This document shows, piece after piece, positions 26,341 through 34,390 of a stretch of 64,000 nucleotides of DNA (position 1 is its first letter; each line of letters starts with the position of its first letter). The notes under the pieces were generated by a model, which was given only the letters and a program-made list of their open reading frames with translations, made no database searches and was not told the DNA's origin. Both the position numbers and the translations under genes were made by a program. Source of the DNA: Rhizobium ecuadorense (GTDB lineage Bacteria; Pseudomonadota; Alphaproteobacteria; Rhizobiales; Rhizobiaceae). The stretch spans positions 166,163 through 230,162 of the forward strand of contig NZ_LFIO01001075.1 in the NCBI RefSeq assembly GCF_001187535.1, given 5' to 3'.

Positions 26341-26362
26341 ACATCCCTAAAATTAGGGATGT
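26341..26362. promoter_or_regulatory. 22-bp near-perfect palindrome
   Basis: ACATCCCTAA-AA-TTAGGGATGT, ten-base arms, about 140 bp upstream of the ParA start and just upstream of the alcohol-dehydrogenase operon terminator. Candidate operator; the binding protein is unknown. Confidence 0.45.
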
Positions 26363-26370
26363 CCCCCAAA

Positions 26371-26404
26371 ATAAAAAAGCCCGGAAAGCCAAAGGCTTTC
26401 CGGG
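26371..26404 (-). terminator. Rho-independent terminator of the ADH/ALDH operon
   Basis: Eleven-base stem CCCGGAAAGCC/GGCTTTCCGGG with a three-base loop. On the minus strand it is followed by CTTTTTTAT, right after the iron alcohol dehydrogenase gene. Confidence 0.9.
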
Positions 26405-26431
26405 ACAATCTGCGGGTCCGCTCTTATGAGT

Positions 26432-27583
26432 TCAGAAGCAATCCCTGAACAGGGCCTTGGTGTTTTCGAGCGTCATCGCAACTGGGTTGCCGCCCGCGCT
26501 CGGATCTTCGATCGCCATGGCCGACAATTCATCGATCCGGTCTGGAGCGATTCCCATCGCCGTCAGCGTCTCCGGCACGCCGAGTTCGGAGCGGAGCTTC
26601 AGCACGTAGTCGTAGAAGCCGTCGAAACCGCCTGATATGCCGAGATAAGCCGCCGCCCGGCCGATCTTCTCTTCGATCACTTTGCGGTTGAAGCGCAGAA
26701 CCGCCGGCATGACAACCGCGTTGGTCATGCCATGGTGGGTGTTGTAGACGGCGCCGATCGGATGCGACAGCGCGTGGATGGCGCCGAGCCCCTTCTGAAA
26801 GGCGACCGCGCCCATGGCGGCAGCGGACATCATGTTGGCGCGGGCTTCGAGATCGGTGCCTTCCCGATAGGCGCGCGGCAGAAATTCCTTGACGAGCCGC
26901 ATGCCTTCGAGCGCGATGCCGGCCGACATCGGGTGATAGAAGGGCGAGGAATAGGCTTCCAGGCAATGGGCAAACGCGTCCATGCCGGTGCCGGCCGTGA
27001 TGATTTTCGGCATGCCGACGGTCAGTTCCGGGTCGGAGATGACGACTCCTGGCAGGAACTTCGGATGGAAGATGATCTTCTTCACATGCGTGACGGAATT
27101 GGTGATGACGCTGGCGCGGCCCACTTCCGAGCCGGTGCCCGCCGTTGTCGGCACGGCGACGATCGGGGCAATGCCCTCGACACTCGCACGCGTCCACCAG
27201 TCGCCGATATCCTCGAAGTCCCAGACCGGCCGGGTCTGGCCGGCCATGAAGGCGACGCACTTGCCGAGATCGAGGCCGGAGCCGCCGCCGAAGGCGACGA
27301 CGCCGTCATGGCCGCCATCCTTGAAAGCCTTGACGCCGGCCTCGAGATTCCTCTCGTTCGGATTCGGATCGACATCGGCAAAGATCGCCCGGCCGAGGCC
27401 GGCATCTTCGAGGATATCGAGCGCGTTCTTGGTGATCGCCATCGCGGCAAGGCCGCGGTCGGTGACGAGCAGCGGCTTTTTGATGCCGAGGCTCTTGCAG
27501 GCGTCGGCCAGTTCCTTGATCCGGCCCCGGCCGAGCTTGACCGATGTCGGATAGCTCCAGTTTGCGGTGATGTTGCTGCTCAT
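26432..27583 (-). CDS. Iron-containing alcohol dehydrogenase
   Basis: A 383-residue group III alcohol dehydrogenase. NAD-binding GGGSGLDLGK lies near residue 100. Metal-ligand segments are GMDAFAHCLEAY (Asp and His) and ALSHPIGAVYNTHHGMTNA (His residues). It would oxidise or reduce a primary alcohol/aldehyde in the cytosol. Last gene of the operon, overlapping the aldehyde dehydrogenase stop by four bases (27580-27583), so alcohol and aldehyde steps are produced together. Exact substrate unknown. Confidence 0.9.
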   Translation of the reverse strand: MSSNITANWSYPTSVKLGRGRIKELADACKSLGIKKPLLVTDRGLAAMAITKNALDILEDAGLGRAIFADVDPNPNERNLEAGVKAFKDGGHDGVVAFGGGSGLDLGKCVAFMAGQTRPVWDFEDIGDWWTRASVEGIAPIVAVPTTAGTGSEVGRASVITNSVTHVKKIIFHPKFLPGVVISDPELTVGMPKIITAGTGMDAFAHCLEAYSSPFYHPMSAGIALEGMRLVKEFLPRAYREGTDLEARANMMSAAAMGAVAFQKGLGAIHALSHPIGAVYNTHHGMTNAVVMPAVLRFNRKVIEEKIGRAAAYLGISGGFDGFYDYVLKLRSELGVPETLTAMGIAPDRIDELSAMAIEDPSAGGNPVAMTLENTKALFRDCF

Positions 27584-28965
27584 GCTGTGACTTTCTTCAG
27601 GTGGAAGGATTTCGGACGGGTCAGATTCTGGAAGCCGATGATCGACAGCGAGCCGCCGCGGCCGGTCTCCTTGACGCCGGTCCAGCAGAGCGCCGGATCG
27701 AGATAATCCGCGCGGTTCATGAAAACGGTGCCGGTTTCGATTTCGCGGCCAAGCCGCGCTGCCCGCTCGACATCTTTGGTCCAGAGCGAGGCCGTCAGCC
27801 CGTACTGGCTGTCGTTCATCAGAGCGAGCGCCTCCTCGTCGCTTTTCACCTTCATGATGCCGACCGCCGGACCGAAGGTCTCTTCGCGCATGAAGGCCAT
27901 GGAATGGTCGACATTGACGAGAACCTGCGGTGCGAGATAGGCGCCGCCGTCATCCTGCGGAAAAAGCTTCGGGTCGACAAGCGCCTTCGCGCCCTTGGAA
28001 ACCGCCTCGGCAATCTGCTCGCGCACCACCTTGGCGAAGCGCTTGTTCGCCATCGGCCCGAGCGACGTTTCGGGATCGAGTGGATTGCCGAGCTTGTAGT
28101 TGGACACCCAGGCAACCGATTTCTCGACAAAGGCGTCGTAAAGAGACTCGTGCACATAGACGCGCTCAATGCCGCAGCAGCACTGGCCGGAATTGTAGGT
28201 CGCGCCATCCATCAGCGTATCGACGGCCGCCTCGAGATCGGCGTCTTCCATGACGTAGCCCGGGTCCTTGCCGCCGAGTTCGAGACCGAGGCCGGTGAAG
28301 GTGCCGGCGGCGGCCCGCTCCATCGAGCGCCCGCCTTCGACCGATCCGGTGAAGTTGACGAAATTGAAGCTGCCGGCGGCAATCAGCGCCGACGTGGTCT
28401 GATGATCGAGGAAGACATTCTGGAACACGTCCTCTGGAACGCCGGCCTCGATGAAGGCCTGTACCAGGCGCTCGCCGACCAGCAGCGTCTGCGAGGCATG
28501 TTTCAGCACCACCGTATTGCCGGCCATCAGTGCCGGCGCGATCGTGTTGATCGCCGTCATATAGGGATAATTCCAGGGTGCGACGACGAAGACGACACCA
28601 TGCGCCTCACGCTCGATACGGCGCTCGAAACGCTCGCTCTCCTCGACCACCAAAGGCGCCAGCGCATCGGCCGCGATCGAGGCGACATAGTTGGAGCGCT
28701 CGTTGAAACCCTTGTATTCGCCGCCGTACTTGATCGGCCGGCCCATCTGCCAGGCAAGCTCCGGCACAACCGTGTCGGACATCTCGTTCAGCCGTGCAGC
28801 ACCCTTCAGGACAAGCTGAACACGCTCTTCAAGCGGCCGTCTCGCCCAGGCCTTCTGCGCTTTGCGGGCCCGCGCCACCACATCCTTGGCAGCGTCGAGC
28901 GAAAGTGCGGCGCGCTCGGCGTAGACCGACCCGTCAATCGGTGAAATGCATTGGATCATTGCCAT
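27580..28965 (-). CDS. NAD(P)-dependent aldehyde dehydrogenase
   Basis: A 461-residue aldehyde dehydrogenase oxidising an aldehyde to the acid. VVAPWNYPY, general base Glu229 in LELGGKDP and catalytic Cys263 in SGQCCC are all present. The dinucleotide-binding region includes FTGSVEGG. Preceded by GGACGGAA. The gap to the upstream ligase gene holds a RIME-type repeat. Given its neighbours, the substrate may be an amino- or gamma-glutamyl-aldehyde (inference). Confidence 0.9.
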   Translation of the reverse strand: MAMIQCISPIDGSVYAERAALSLDAAKDVVARARKAQKAWARRPLEERVQLVLKGAARLNEMSDTVVPELAWQMGRPIKYGGEYKGFNERSNYVASIAADALAPLVVEESERFERRIEREAHGVVFVVAPWNYPYMTAINTIAPALMAGNTVVLKHASQTLLVGERLVQAFIEAGVPEDVFQNVFLDHQTTSALIAAGSFNFVNFTGSVEGGRSMERAAAGTFTGLGLELGGKDPGYVMEDADLEAAVDTLMDGATYNSGQCCCGIERVYVHESLYDAFVEKSVAWVSNYKLGNPLDPETSLGPMANKRFAKVVREQIAEAVSKGAKALVDPKLFPQDDGGAYLAPQVLVNVDHSMAFMREETFGPAVGIMKVKSDEEALALMNDSQYGLTASLWTKDVERAARLGREIETGTVFMNRADYLDPALCWTGVKETGRGGSLSIIGFQNLTRPKSFHLKKVTA

Positions 28966-29013
28966 GATCGATTTCCGTCCTCGTATTGATCAAAAATTCC
29001 GTCGAGGGCCATA

Positions 29014-29150
29014 GCCCCTCATCCGCCTGCCGGCACCTTCTCCCCGTAAACGGGGCGAAGGGGGATAGCCGCACCCTCTCCGGCCCTCGCCAACGTCTCG
29101 CAGGGCAAGTCCCTCTCCCCGTTTACGGGGAGAGGGTTAGGGTGAGGGGC
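29014..29150. repeat. RIME-type mosaic palindromic repeat, full length
   Basis: A 137-bp element with ends GCCCCTCATCC and GGGTGAGGGGC and two internal hairpins built on CCCCGTAAACGGGG (29036-29061 and 29111-29136). The same element, reversed, is at 44326-44460, and a half copy is at 58496-58543. It sits between the aldehyde dehydrogenase gene and the ligase gene inside one operon. Rhizobium intergenic mosaic elements have this layout (established). Confidence 0.8.
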
Positions 29151-29167
29151 AAGCCCGCAAATGCGTA

Positions 29168-30532
29168 TTAAGCTCTTTCGAACCCCCGCGCCACTTCCCA
29201 ATCGGTAATGCGGCGGTCGTATTCTTCCTGCTCCCATTCGGCCGCGCGGGTATAATGGTCGATCACATCGTCGCCGAAAGCTTTGCGCAGCATTGACGAT
29301 TCCGTCATTGCGGTCGTTGCCGCACGCAGCGTGCGCGGAATTTCGCGAATATCCTTGCCGCCATAGGCATCGCCGACGAAGGGGGCTTCGAGCTCGAGCT
29401 TGTTCTCGATCCCGTCGATGCCGGCGGCAAGCAGCGCGGCGAAGGCGAGATAGGGGTTGAGGTCGGAGCCGCCGACGCGGCATTCGATGCGGATGCCCTT
29501 GGTCTCCTCGCCGCAGAGGCGGTAGCCGGCAGTGCGGTTGTCCTTGCTCCAGATCGCCTTGGTCGGCGCAAAGGTGCCGGCCATGAAGCGCTTGTAGGAG
29601 TTGATGTAAGGCGCCAGGAAATAGGTGATTTCGCTCGCATGGGCGAGAAGTCCGGCAACGTAATTATGCATCAGCGGCGACATGCCGTATTTGCCGGTGT
29701 GATCGAAGAACAGCGGCTTTTCCTCGAGACTCCAGAGCGACTGATGAATATGCGAGGAGCTGCCGGCGGCGTTGTAATTCCATTTGGCGAGGAAGGTGAT
29801 GGCCTTGCCCTTCGACCAGGCGATCTCCTTGCAGCCGTTCTTGATGATCGCATGCCGGTCGGCCATGGCGAGCGCATCGGCATAACGCACATTGATCTCC
29901 TCCTGGCCGGCCGAAGCCTCGCCCTTGGAGTTTTCCACCGGAATGCCGGCGCCCTGCAGCCCAGTGCGGATCGCCCGCATCACTTCTTCTTCCTTGGTGG
30001 TCTGGAAGATGTGATAGTCCTCGTTATAGGCGCTGGCGAGCTTGAGGTTGCGGTAGCCGGACGCCTGCGCCGTCTCGTAGCTCTGGTCGAACAGGAAGAA
30101 TTCGAGTTCGGAGGCCATGTAGGCCTTCATGCCCATGTCTTCGAGGCGCTTCACCTGCTTCTTCAGGATCGCGCGCGGCGAATGGGCAACCTCTTCATGG
30201 GTGTGATGGTCGAGCATGTCGCAGAGCACCAACGCCGTGCCGTCGAGCCAGGGAATGCGGCGCAGCGTCGCCAGATCCGGCTTCATCGTATAGTCGCCGT
30301 AACCCTTTTCCCAGCTCGTCGCCTTGTAGCCGGAGACCGTCTCCATCTCCATGTCGGTGGCGATCAGATAGTTGCAGCTATGCGTCTCCTTCCAGGCGCT
30401 TTCGACGAAATATTCCGCCTGGAAACGTTTGCCCATCAGCCGGCCCTGCATGTCCACCTGGCAGGCCAAAACCGTATCGATGCGCCCTTCGGCAACATCC
30501 TTCTTGAGATCGTCGAATGTGTAGCTGCTCAT
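29168..30532 (-). CDS. Glutamine synthetase family protein (gamma-glutamylamine ligase type)
   Basis: A 454-residue GS-fold ligase. The ATP/glutamate-binding segments SELEFFLFDQ, NAAGSSSHIHQSLW (family NxxGxGxHxH region), APTKAIWSKDNRTAGYR and IECRVGGSDLNPYLA are visible. Unlike housekeeping GlnA it lacks the C-terminal adenylylation-loop Tyr context and is closest in pattern to PuuA/GlnT-like enzymes that glutamylate amines. The ATG at 30532 begins MSSYTFDD with GGATC upstream; the longer frame to 30664 is not protein-like. Next to an amino-acid permease and aldehyde/alcohol dehydrogenases, which suits amine catabolism (inference). Confidence 0.85.
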   Translation of the reverse strand: MSSYTFDDLKKDVAEGRIDTVLACQVDMQGRLMGKRFQAEYFVESAWKETHSCNYLIATDMEMETVSGYKATSWEKGYGDYTMKPDLATLRRIPWLDGTALVLCDMLDHHTHEEVAHSPRAILKKQVKRLEDMGMKAYMASELEFFLFDQSYETAQASGYRNLKLASAYNEDYHIFQTTKEEEVMRAIRTGLQGAGIPVENSKGEASAGQEEINVRYADALAMADRHAIIKNGCKEIAWSKGKAITFLAKWNYNAAGSSSHIHQSLWSLEEKPLFFDHTGKYGMSPLMHNYVAGLLAHASEITYFLAPYINSYKRFMAGTFAPTKAIWSKDNRTAGYRLCGEETKGIRIECRVGGSDLNPYLAFAALLAAGIDGIENKLELEAPFVGDAYGGKDIREIPRTLRAATTAMTESSMLRKAFGDDVIDHYTRAAEWEQEEYDRRITDWEVARGFERA

Positions 30533-30631
30533 GATTGATCCGCCTGACATTGGAATTGAGAAAATCGGGGCAACGAAATCGCATGCGCTCGGCCGGATTT
30601 GGGCCTGATGCCTTTTCGTTGAACCGGTGAT

Positions 30632-30652
30632 GGGGCCGCAGGCTGCGGCCCC
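30632..30652. other. GC-rich intercistronic hairpin
   Basis: Nine-base stem GGGGCCGCA/TGCGGCCCC with a three-base loop, between the permease stop and the ligase start. On the minus strand there is no T tract, so it may be an RNA-stability or attenuation hairpin rather than a terminator. Confidence 0.5.
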
Positions 30653-30669
30653 GTTTCCTTGCAATATGC

Positions 30670-32262
30670 CTAACTATTCGCCGGGACGGCGACGGTGCCG
30701 GTTTCGCCGACAGCAGCTTCCGCGGCGGCGATTTCGCCCCGTCGTTTGGCGATCATGTCGCCGATCGGCGGGCCCTGGAAGCGACGTTTTTCAACGGCGA
30801 ACCAGATGATGATCGCCAGCACGATAAAGGCGACGGTTATGCCGAAGACCTTGTCATTCGGCGGCTGGATCGCGATGTAGACGATGAGGATCATGCCGAG
30901 CGTCGCGAGAACGCCGACCACCTTGTAGAGGCCGCCGCCGAGATTCCACGGTCCGGGTGCCGGCCACTTCTTGGTACCGTAGGCGAAGATGCCGAGCACG
31001 ATCGGGAAGAGGAAGGACAGGAAGAGGAAGATCAGCGTCGCGTTGACCACGGTGACATAGAGGCTTGCCTCGCCGACCGAGATAAACAGCGCGCCCCAGA
31101 CGAACAGGCTTTCGAGAGCCGCACCCGTCCAGATCGCCGCAACCGGCGTGCGGAATTTCGGGCTGACGCTGGCAAGCGTTTTCGAGCCCACCGGAATGCC
31201 GCCATCACGCGAGAAGGCAAAGATCATGCGCGAGCAGGACGTAACAGTCGCAAGGCCGCACAGGAACTGCGAGATGAAGATCGCGACGTAAAGCAGCGTC
31301 ACCAGCCAGGCCGGCATGATGGCGTTGATGGTCATGAAGAACACGCTCCAGCCCTGCTTTGCGCCCGCCGCCATATCGGGAATGGCGATGACGAAGGCCG
31401 AAAGCATTACCCAGCCGGCAAGCGACGACCAGATAACCGCGGACACCATCGAACGCGGCACCGACAGCGCTGCCTTCTTGGTTTCCTCAGAGGTGTGAGC
31501 GGAGGCGTCGTAGCCGGTGATTGTGTAGATCGGCAGAAGCAGGCCCAGGCCGAAAATATACCACATGCTGTCCGACTGCGGCCAAACCCCGCCGCCGGCA
31601 TCGCCTGAATAATTGGTGAACGTCCATAGACGCGAGAAGTCATGGGTCGGGGCGAAATAGAAGCAGGCGATCGTCAGCACGGCGGCCGTCACAAGGATCA
31701 GCGTCCCCGAAAAATCGGTGAGCTTTGCCGTCAGGCCGATACCGAAATGGTTGATGGCAGCCTGCACGATCGTGAAGAGCACGACCAGAACGACCTGCAT
31801 GCCGGGCGAGACGACGCCGCTGGCATCGGCGATGCCGAGCTGAGCGCCAAACGTACCGCCGAGGAACAGGGCCGTGCCGATATTGATGGCGCCGAGAACG
31901 GTGATGAGGCCGAGCAGGTTCAGCCATGCGGTGAGCCAGCCGGTGAAGCGGGTGCCGAGAATGGAACTCCAGTGATAAAGACCACCGGCCGTCGGATAGG
32001 CCGACGAGATCTGCGCCATGCCGAGGGCAAAAAACAGGGAGATGATACAGCCGACCGGCCAGCCGATGCCGATCGCGGCACCGCCGACGCCCGACGTCGC
32101 CTGCGCGAGCGAATTGATACCGCCCGAAAGGATGCAGATGATCGAAAACGAAATCGCAAAATTTGAGAACGAGCTCATACGCCGTTCGAGTTCCTGGGCG
32201 TAGCCCATCGAGTGCAGGACATGGACGTCCTGCGTCTTATCCTGATCGGTATAGTCAGACAT
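30670..32262 (-). CDS. APC superfamily amino-acid/amine permease
   Basis: A 530-residue inner-membrane importer with about 12 helices. The N-terminal RRMSSFSNFAISFSIICILSGG motif matches the amino acid-choline-transporter/GABA-permease branch of the APC superfamily. GGGGGAAG precedes the ATG. Upstream of the ligase gene in the operon, so it probably brings in the amino compound that the ligase and dehydrogenases process. Confidence 0.87.
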   Translation of the reverse strand: MSDYTDQDKTQDVHVLHSMGYAQELERRMSSFSNFAISFSIICILSGGINSLAQATSGVGGAAIGIGWPVGCIISLFFALGMAQISSAYPTAGGLYHWSSILGTRFTGWLTAWLNLLGLITVLGAINIGTALFLGGTFGAQLGIADASGVVSPGMQVVLVVLFTIVQAAINHFGIGLTAKLTDFSGTLILVTAAVLTIACFYFAPTHDFSRLWTFTNYSGDAGGGVWPQSDSMWYIFGLGLLLPIYTITGYDASAHTSEETKKAALSVPRSMVSAVIWSSLAGWVMLSAFVIAIPDMAAGAKQGWSVFFMTINAIMPAWLVTLLYVAIFISQFLCGLATVTSCSRMIFAFSRDGGIPVGSKTLASVSPKFRTPVAAIWTGAALESLFVWGALFISVGEASLYVTVVNATLIFLFLSFLFPIVLGIFAYGTKKWPAPGPWNLGGGLYKVVGVLATLGMILIVYIAIQPPNDKVFGITVAFIVLAIIIWFAVEKRRFQGPPIGDMIAKRRGEIAAAEAAVGETGTVAVPANS

Positions 32263-32381
32263 GACTTCCCCCTGTTCACGATCGGCCGCGGGATTGCGGG
32301 CCGGTTCAGTGCCAAATTGTCCGCGGCATTTTCGCCGTGCGGACGCTCGCAGTTAGACTGCTCCCTCGGGTCTTCTTTTTG

Positions 32382-33161
32382 TCAGGCGTCCAGGCTTTGC
32401 TGGAGCAACCCTTTTAGATAGTCGGCCATGACCCCTTGGCCGACATCGTCTGTGATGAGGTCGTTGCGGACCTCGATCATTACATTGCGCAAGCCGTTCG
32501 AAAGCCCGTGCAGGATCAGCGTGTGGGTCACGCCATCCTCGGGCCCGTAAGGCTGATTGCGTTCCGTCCTGTAAAGCGGCGCTTCGGCCGCAGCCTCCAG
32601 CATGCGATCGGCAAACCGGCTGTCCTCGTCGTGCAATATGCCGAGTTCGACGGCGCGTTCGCGGCCATGATAGACCGGCGTGAAGCTGTGCATGGTCACG
32701 ATAACGCTGTCCTGCCCCCTTGCCCGGCGATCGCGGATCAGCCCGCGAATGGCGTCGTGGAAGGGCACGTAGAGCGCGTCGGTACGGGCAAGACGCTCTT
32801 CGGCGGTCAGATCCTTGTTGCCGGGAATGGCGTAAATCTCACTCGTCTCCGGCATGGCGCCGGGCGAACTGGGCGGCCGATTGCAGTCGTAGATCAACCG
32901 TGAGAACCGCTGGTAGACGAGCGTCGCGTCGAGGCCGTCCGATATACCGCGCGCGACTGCGAGAGCCCCCGGATCCCAGGCGATGTGGCTCGAAAGCGCT
33001 TCGTCAGGCAAGCCAAGATCGCCGAAAGATGCGGGAAGCGTGTTCGAGGCGTGTTCGCAGACGATCAACACCGGGCTCCGGCCGTCGATGCGCTCGATCC
33101 CGACGCAGTCGCCGTCCGCTTCGCTGAGGATTTTCGGCCGGGCCAGCACCAAAGGCGCCAC
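32382..33161 (-). CDS. N-formylglutamate amidohydrolase family protein
   Basis: A 259-residue zinc-hydrolase-like protein of the HutG/COG3931 group, which hydrolyses N-formyl or N-acyl glutamate. VCEHASNTLP, HIAWDPGA and TMHSFTPVY carry the likely metal-binding Glu/His residues. The start is uncertain: the GTG at 33161 abuts its own AAGGA, and a TTG three codons on (33152) has better spacing. No hut genes lie nearby, so a role in histidine breakdown is not supported; it heads a permease-ligase-dehydrogenase operon. Confidence 0.83.
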   Translation of the reverse strand: MAPLVLARPKILSEADGDCVGIERIDGRSPVLIVCEHASNTLPASFGDLGLPDEALSSHIAWDPGALAVARGISDGLDATLVYQRFSRLIYDCNRPPSSPGAMPETSEIYAIPGNKDLTAEERLARTDALYVPFHDAIRGLIRDRRARGQDSVIVTMHSFTPVYHGRERAVELGILHDEDSRFADRMLEAAAEAPLYRTERNQPYGPEDGVTHTLILHGLSNGLRNVMIEVRNDLITDDVGQGVMADYLKGLLQQSLDA

Positions 33162-33244
33162 TCCTTATCCATTAATAAAATATTTATAGAAAAGAATTCT
33201 TCAGGTTTCGGTCAGTGTCAAGCGCCCTCTGAAAATTTCTTTTC

Positions 33245-33273
33245 ATGACAGCAGTTGACATGGATTATGACAG
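33245..33273 (-). promoter_or_regulatory. Repeated CTGTCAT boxes in the divergent promoter
   Basis: Two exact CTGTCAT heptamers on the minus strand (33267-33273 and 33245-33251), 22 bp apart, with an ATGTCAA-like copy between. This matches the 11-bp periodicity of Pho boxes, but the divergently encoded RpiR regulator could equally bind here. Confidence 0.4.
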
Positions 33274-33327
33274 CGTTGTTAACTTTGGTTGGGAAAGTGG
33301 CGCCAGACCATCCCGGGGAGCATTGAA

Positions 33328-34200
33328 GTGACAGTTGCGTCGAAGACGGTTTCGGACGTCATACACTCGCATTTCGGGGTCTTGACGCGTGCCGAGAAAC
33401 AATTGGCCGAAAGCCTTCTCGACAACTATCCGGTTTCCGGTCTCGGCAGCATCACGACGATCGCCGAGAATGCCGGCGTTTCCACGCCGACCGTCGTGCG
33501 CATGGTGCAGAAGCTCGGTTTCAAGGGTTATCCGGACTTTCAGGCGCATCTGCATCTGGAGGTGGAGGCGACGATCTCCAACCCGATCGCCAAGCACGAC
33601 CGCTGGGCCCAGAACGCGCCTGGCACCCATATCCTCAACCGTTTCGCCGATGCCATCATGGGCAATCTGCGCCAGACATTGACCGATCTCGACACCGCGA
33701 CCTTCGACAGCGTCGCCTCGCTGCTGTCCGATCGCAAGCGCGGTCTCTATTTTGTCGGCGGCCGCATCACCGGCGCACTTGCCGAGTATTTCTTCACCCA
33801 CATGCAGGTGATTCGACCGGCGACGACACTGCTGTCGTCGAACTCCAGCAGCTGGCCGCAATATGCCCTCAACATGAATGCCGGCGACATCCTGATCATC
33901 TTCGACATCCGCCGCTACGAGCAGGAGATGGTGAGCCTTGCCACTGCCGCCCGCAAACGCGGCGCAGAAATCGTCGTCTTCACCGACCAGTGGAGCTCGC
34001 CCGCCGCCAAGCTCGCCCGGCATGCCTTCCGCGTCCGGATCGAGGCGCCATCAGCTTGGGATTCCTCCGTCGTCACCCTCTTCATCGTCGAAGCGCTCAT
34101 CGAGGCCGTTCAGAATTCCACTTGGGACGAGACGAAGGAGCGCATGAAGACGCTGGAGGGCTTGTTCGAGCAGACCAAACTTTTCCGCAAACCGGGTTAG
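33328..34200 (+). CDS. MurR/RpiR family transcriptional regulator
   Basis: A 290-residue regulator with an N-terminal RpiR helix-turn-helix (residues about 1-80, TTIAENAGVSTPTVVRMVQKLG) and a C-terminal SIS domain (about 125-260) that binds phosphosugars or related ligands. The GTG at 33328 has GGGGAG seven bases upstream; the TTG at 33289 is less likely. Divergent from the formylglutamate-amidohydrolase operon and upstream of an ABC operon, so it may control either or both. Confidence 0.87.
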   Translation: MTVASKTVSDVIHSHFGVLTRAEKQLAESLLDNYPVSGLGSITTIAENAGVSTPTVVRMVQKLGFKGYPDFQAHLHLEVEATISNPIAKHDRWAQNAPGTHILNRFADAIMGNLRQTLTDLDTATFDSVASLLSDRKRGLYFVGGRITGALAEYFFTHMQVIRPATTLLSSNSSSWPQYALNMNAGDILIIFDIRRYEQEMVSLATAARKRGAEIVVFTDQWSSPAAKLARHAFRVRIEAPSAWDSSVVTLFIVEALIEAVQNSTWDETKERMKTLEGLFEQTKLFRKPG

Positions 34201-34289
34201 GAGGGACAAGACAAACAGAGGGGAAACAAGGACGGATTTTCGCGGAAACAGGTAGTGCCGTCGCAAATAAAACACGTGTCGCAAACGCC

Positions 34290-34303
34290 TGCTATTCATA
34301 GCA
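34290..34303. promoter_or_regulatory. Small palindrome upstream of ABC operon
   Basis: TGCTAT-TC-ATAGCA, about 90 bp before the binding-protein start. Possible operator, short enough to be chance. Confidence 0.3.
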
Positions 34304-34390
34304 AAGTTAACGTCATCCAGCCGTCACACAAGCTTCATGTAAGCTGATTAACAGCATCGCCAGACACTGAAAACCCGAAGGAGAACAACA

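Noticed and set aside
26341..26362. parS centromere site for the orphan ParA
   Set aside because: It does not resemble the GTTTCACGTGAAAC parS consensus and no ParB is encoded here.
32382..33161. Histidine-utilisation hutG
   Set aside because: No hutH, hutU, hutI or hutF gene is nearby; the neighbours point to amine or amino-alcohol metabolism.
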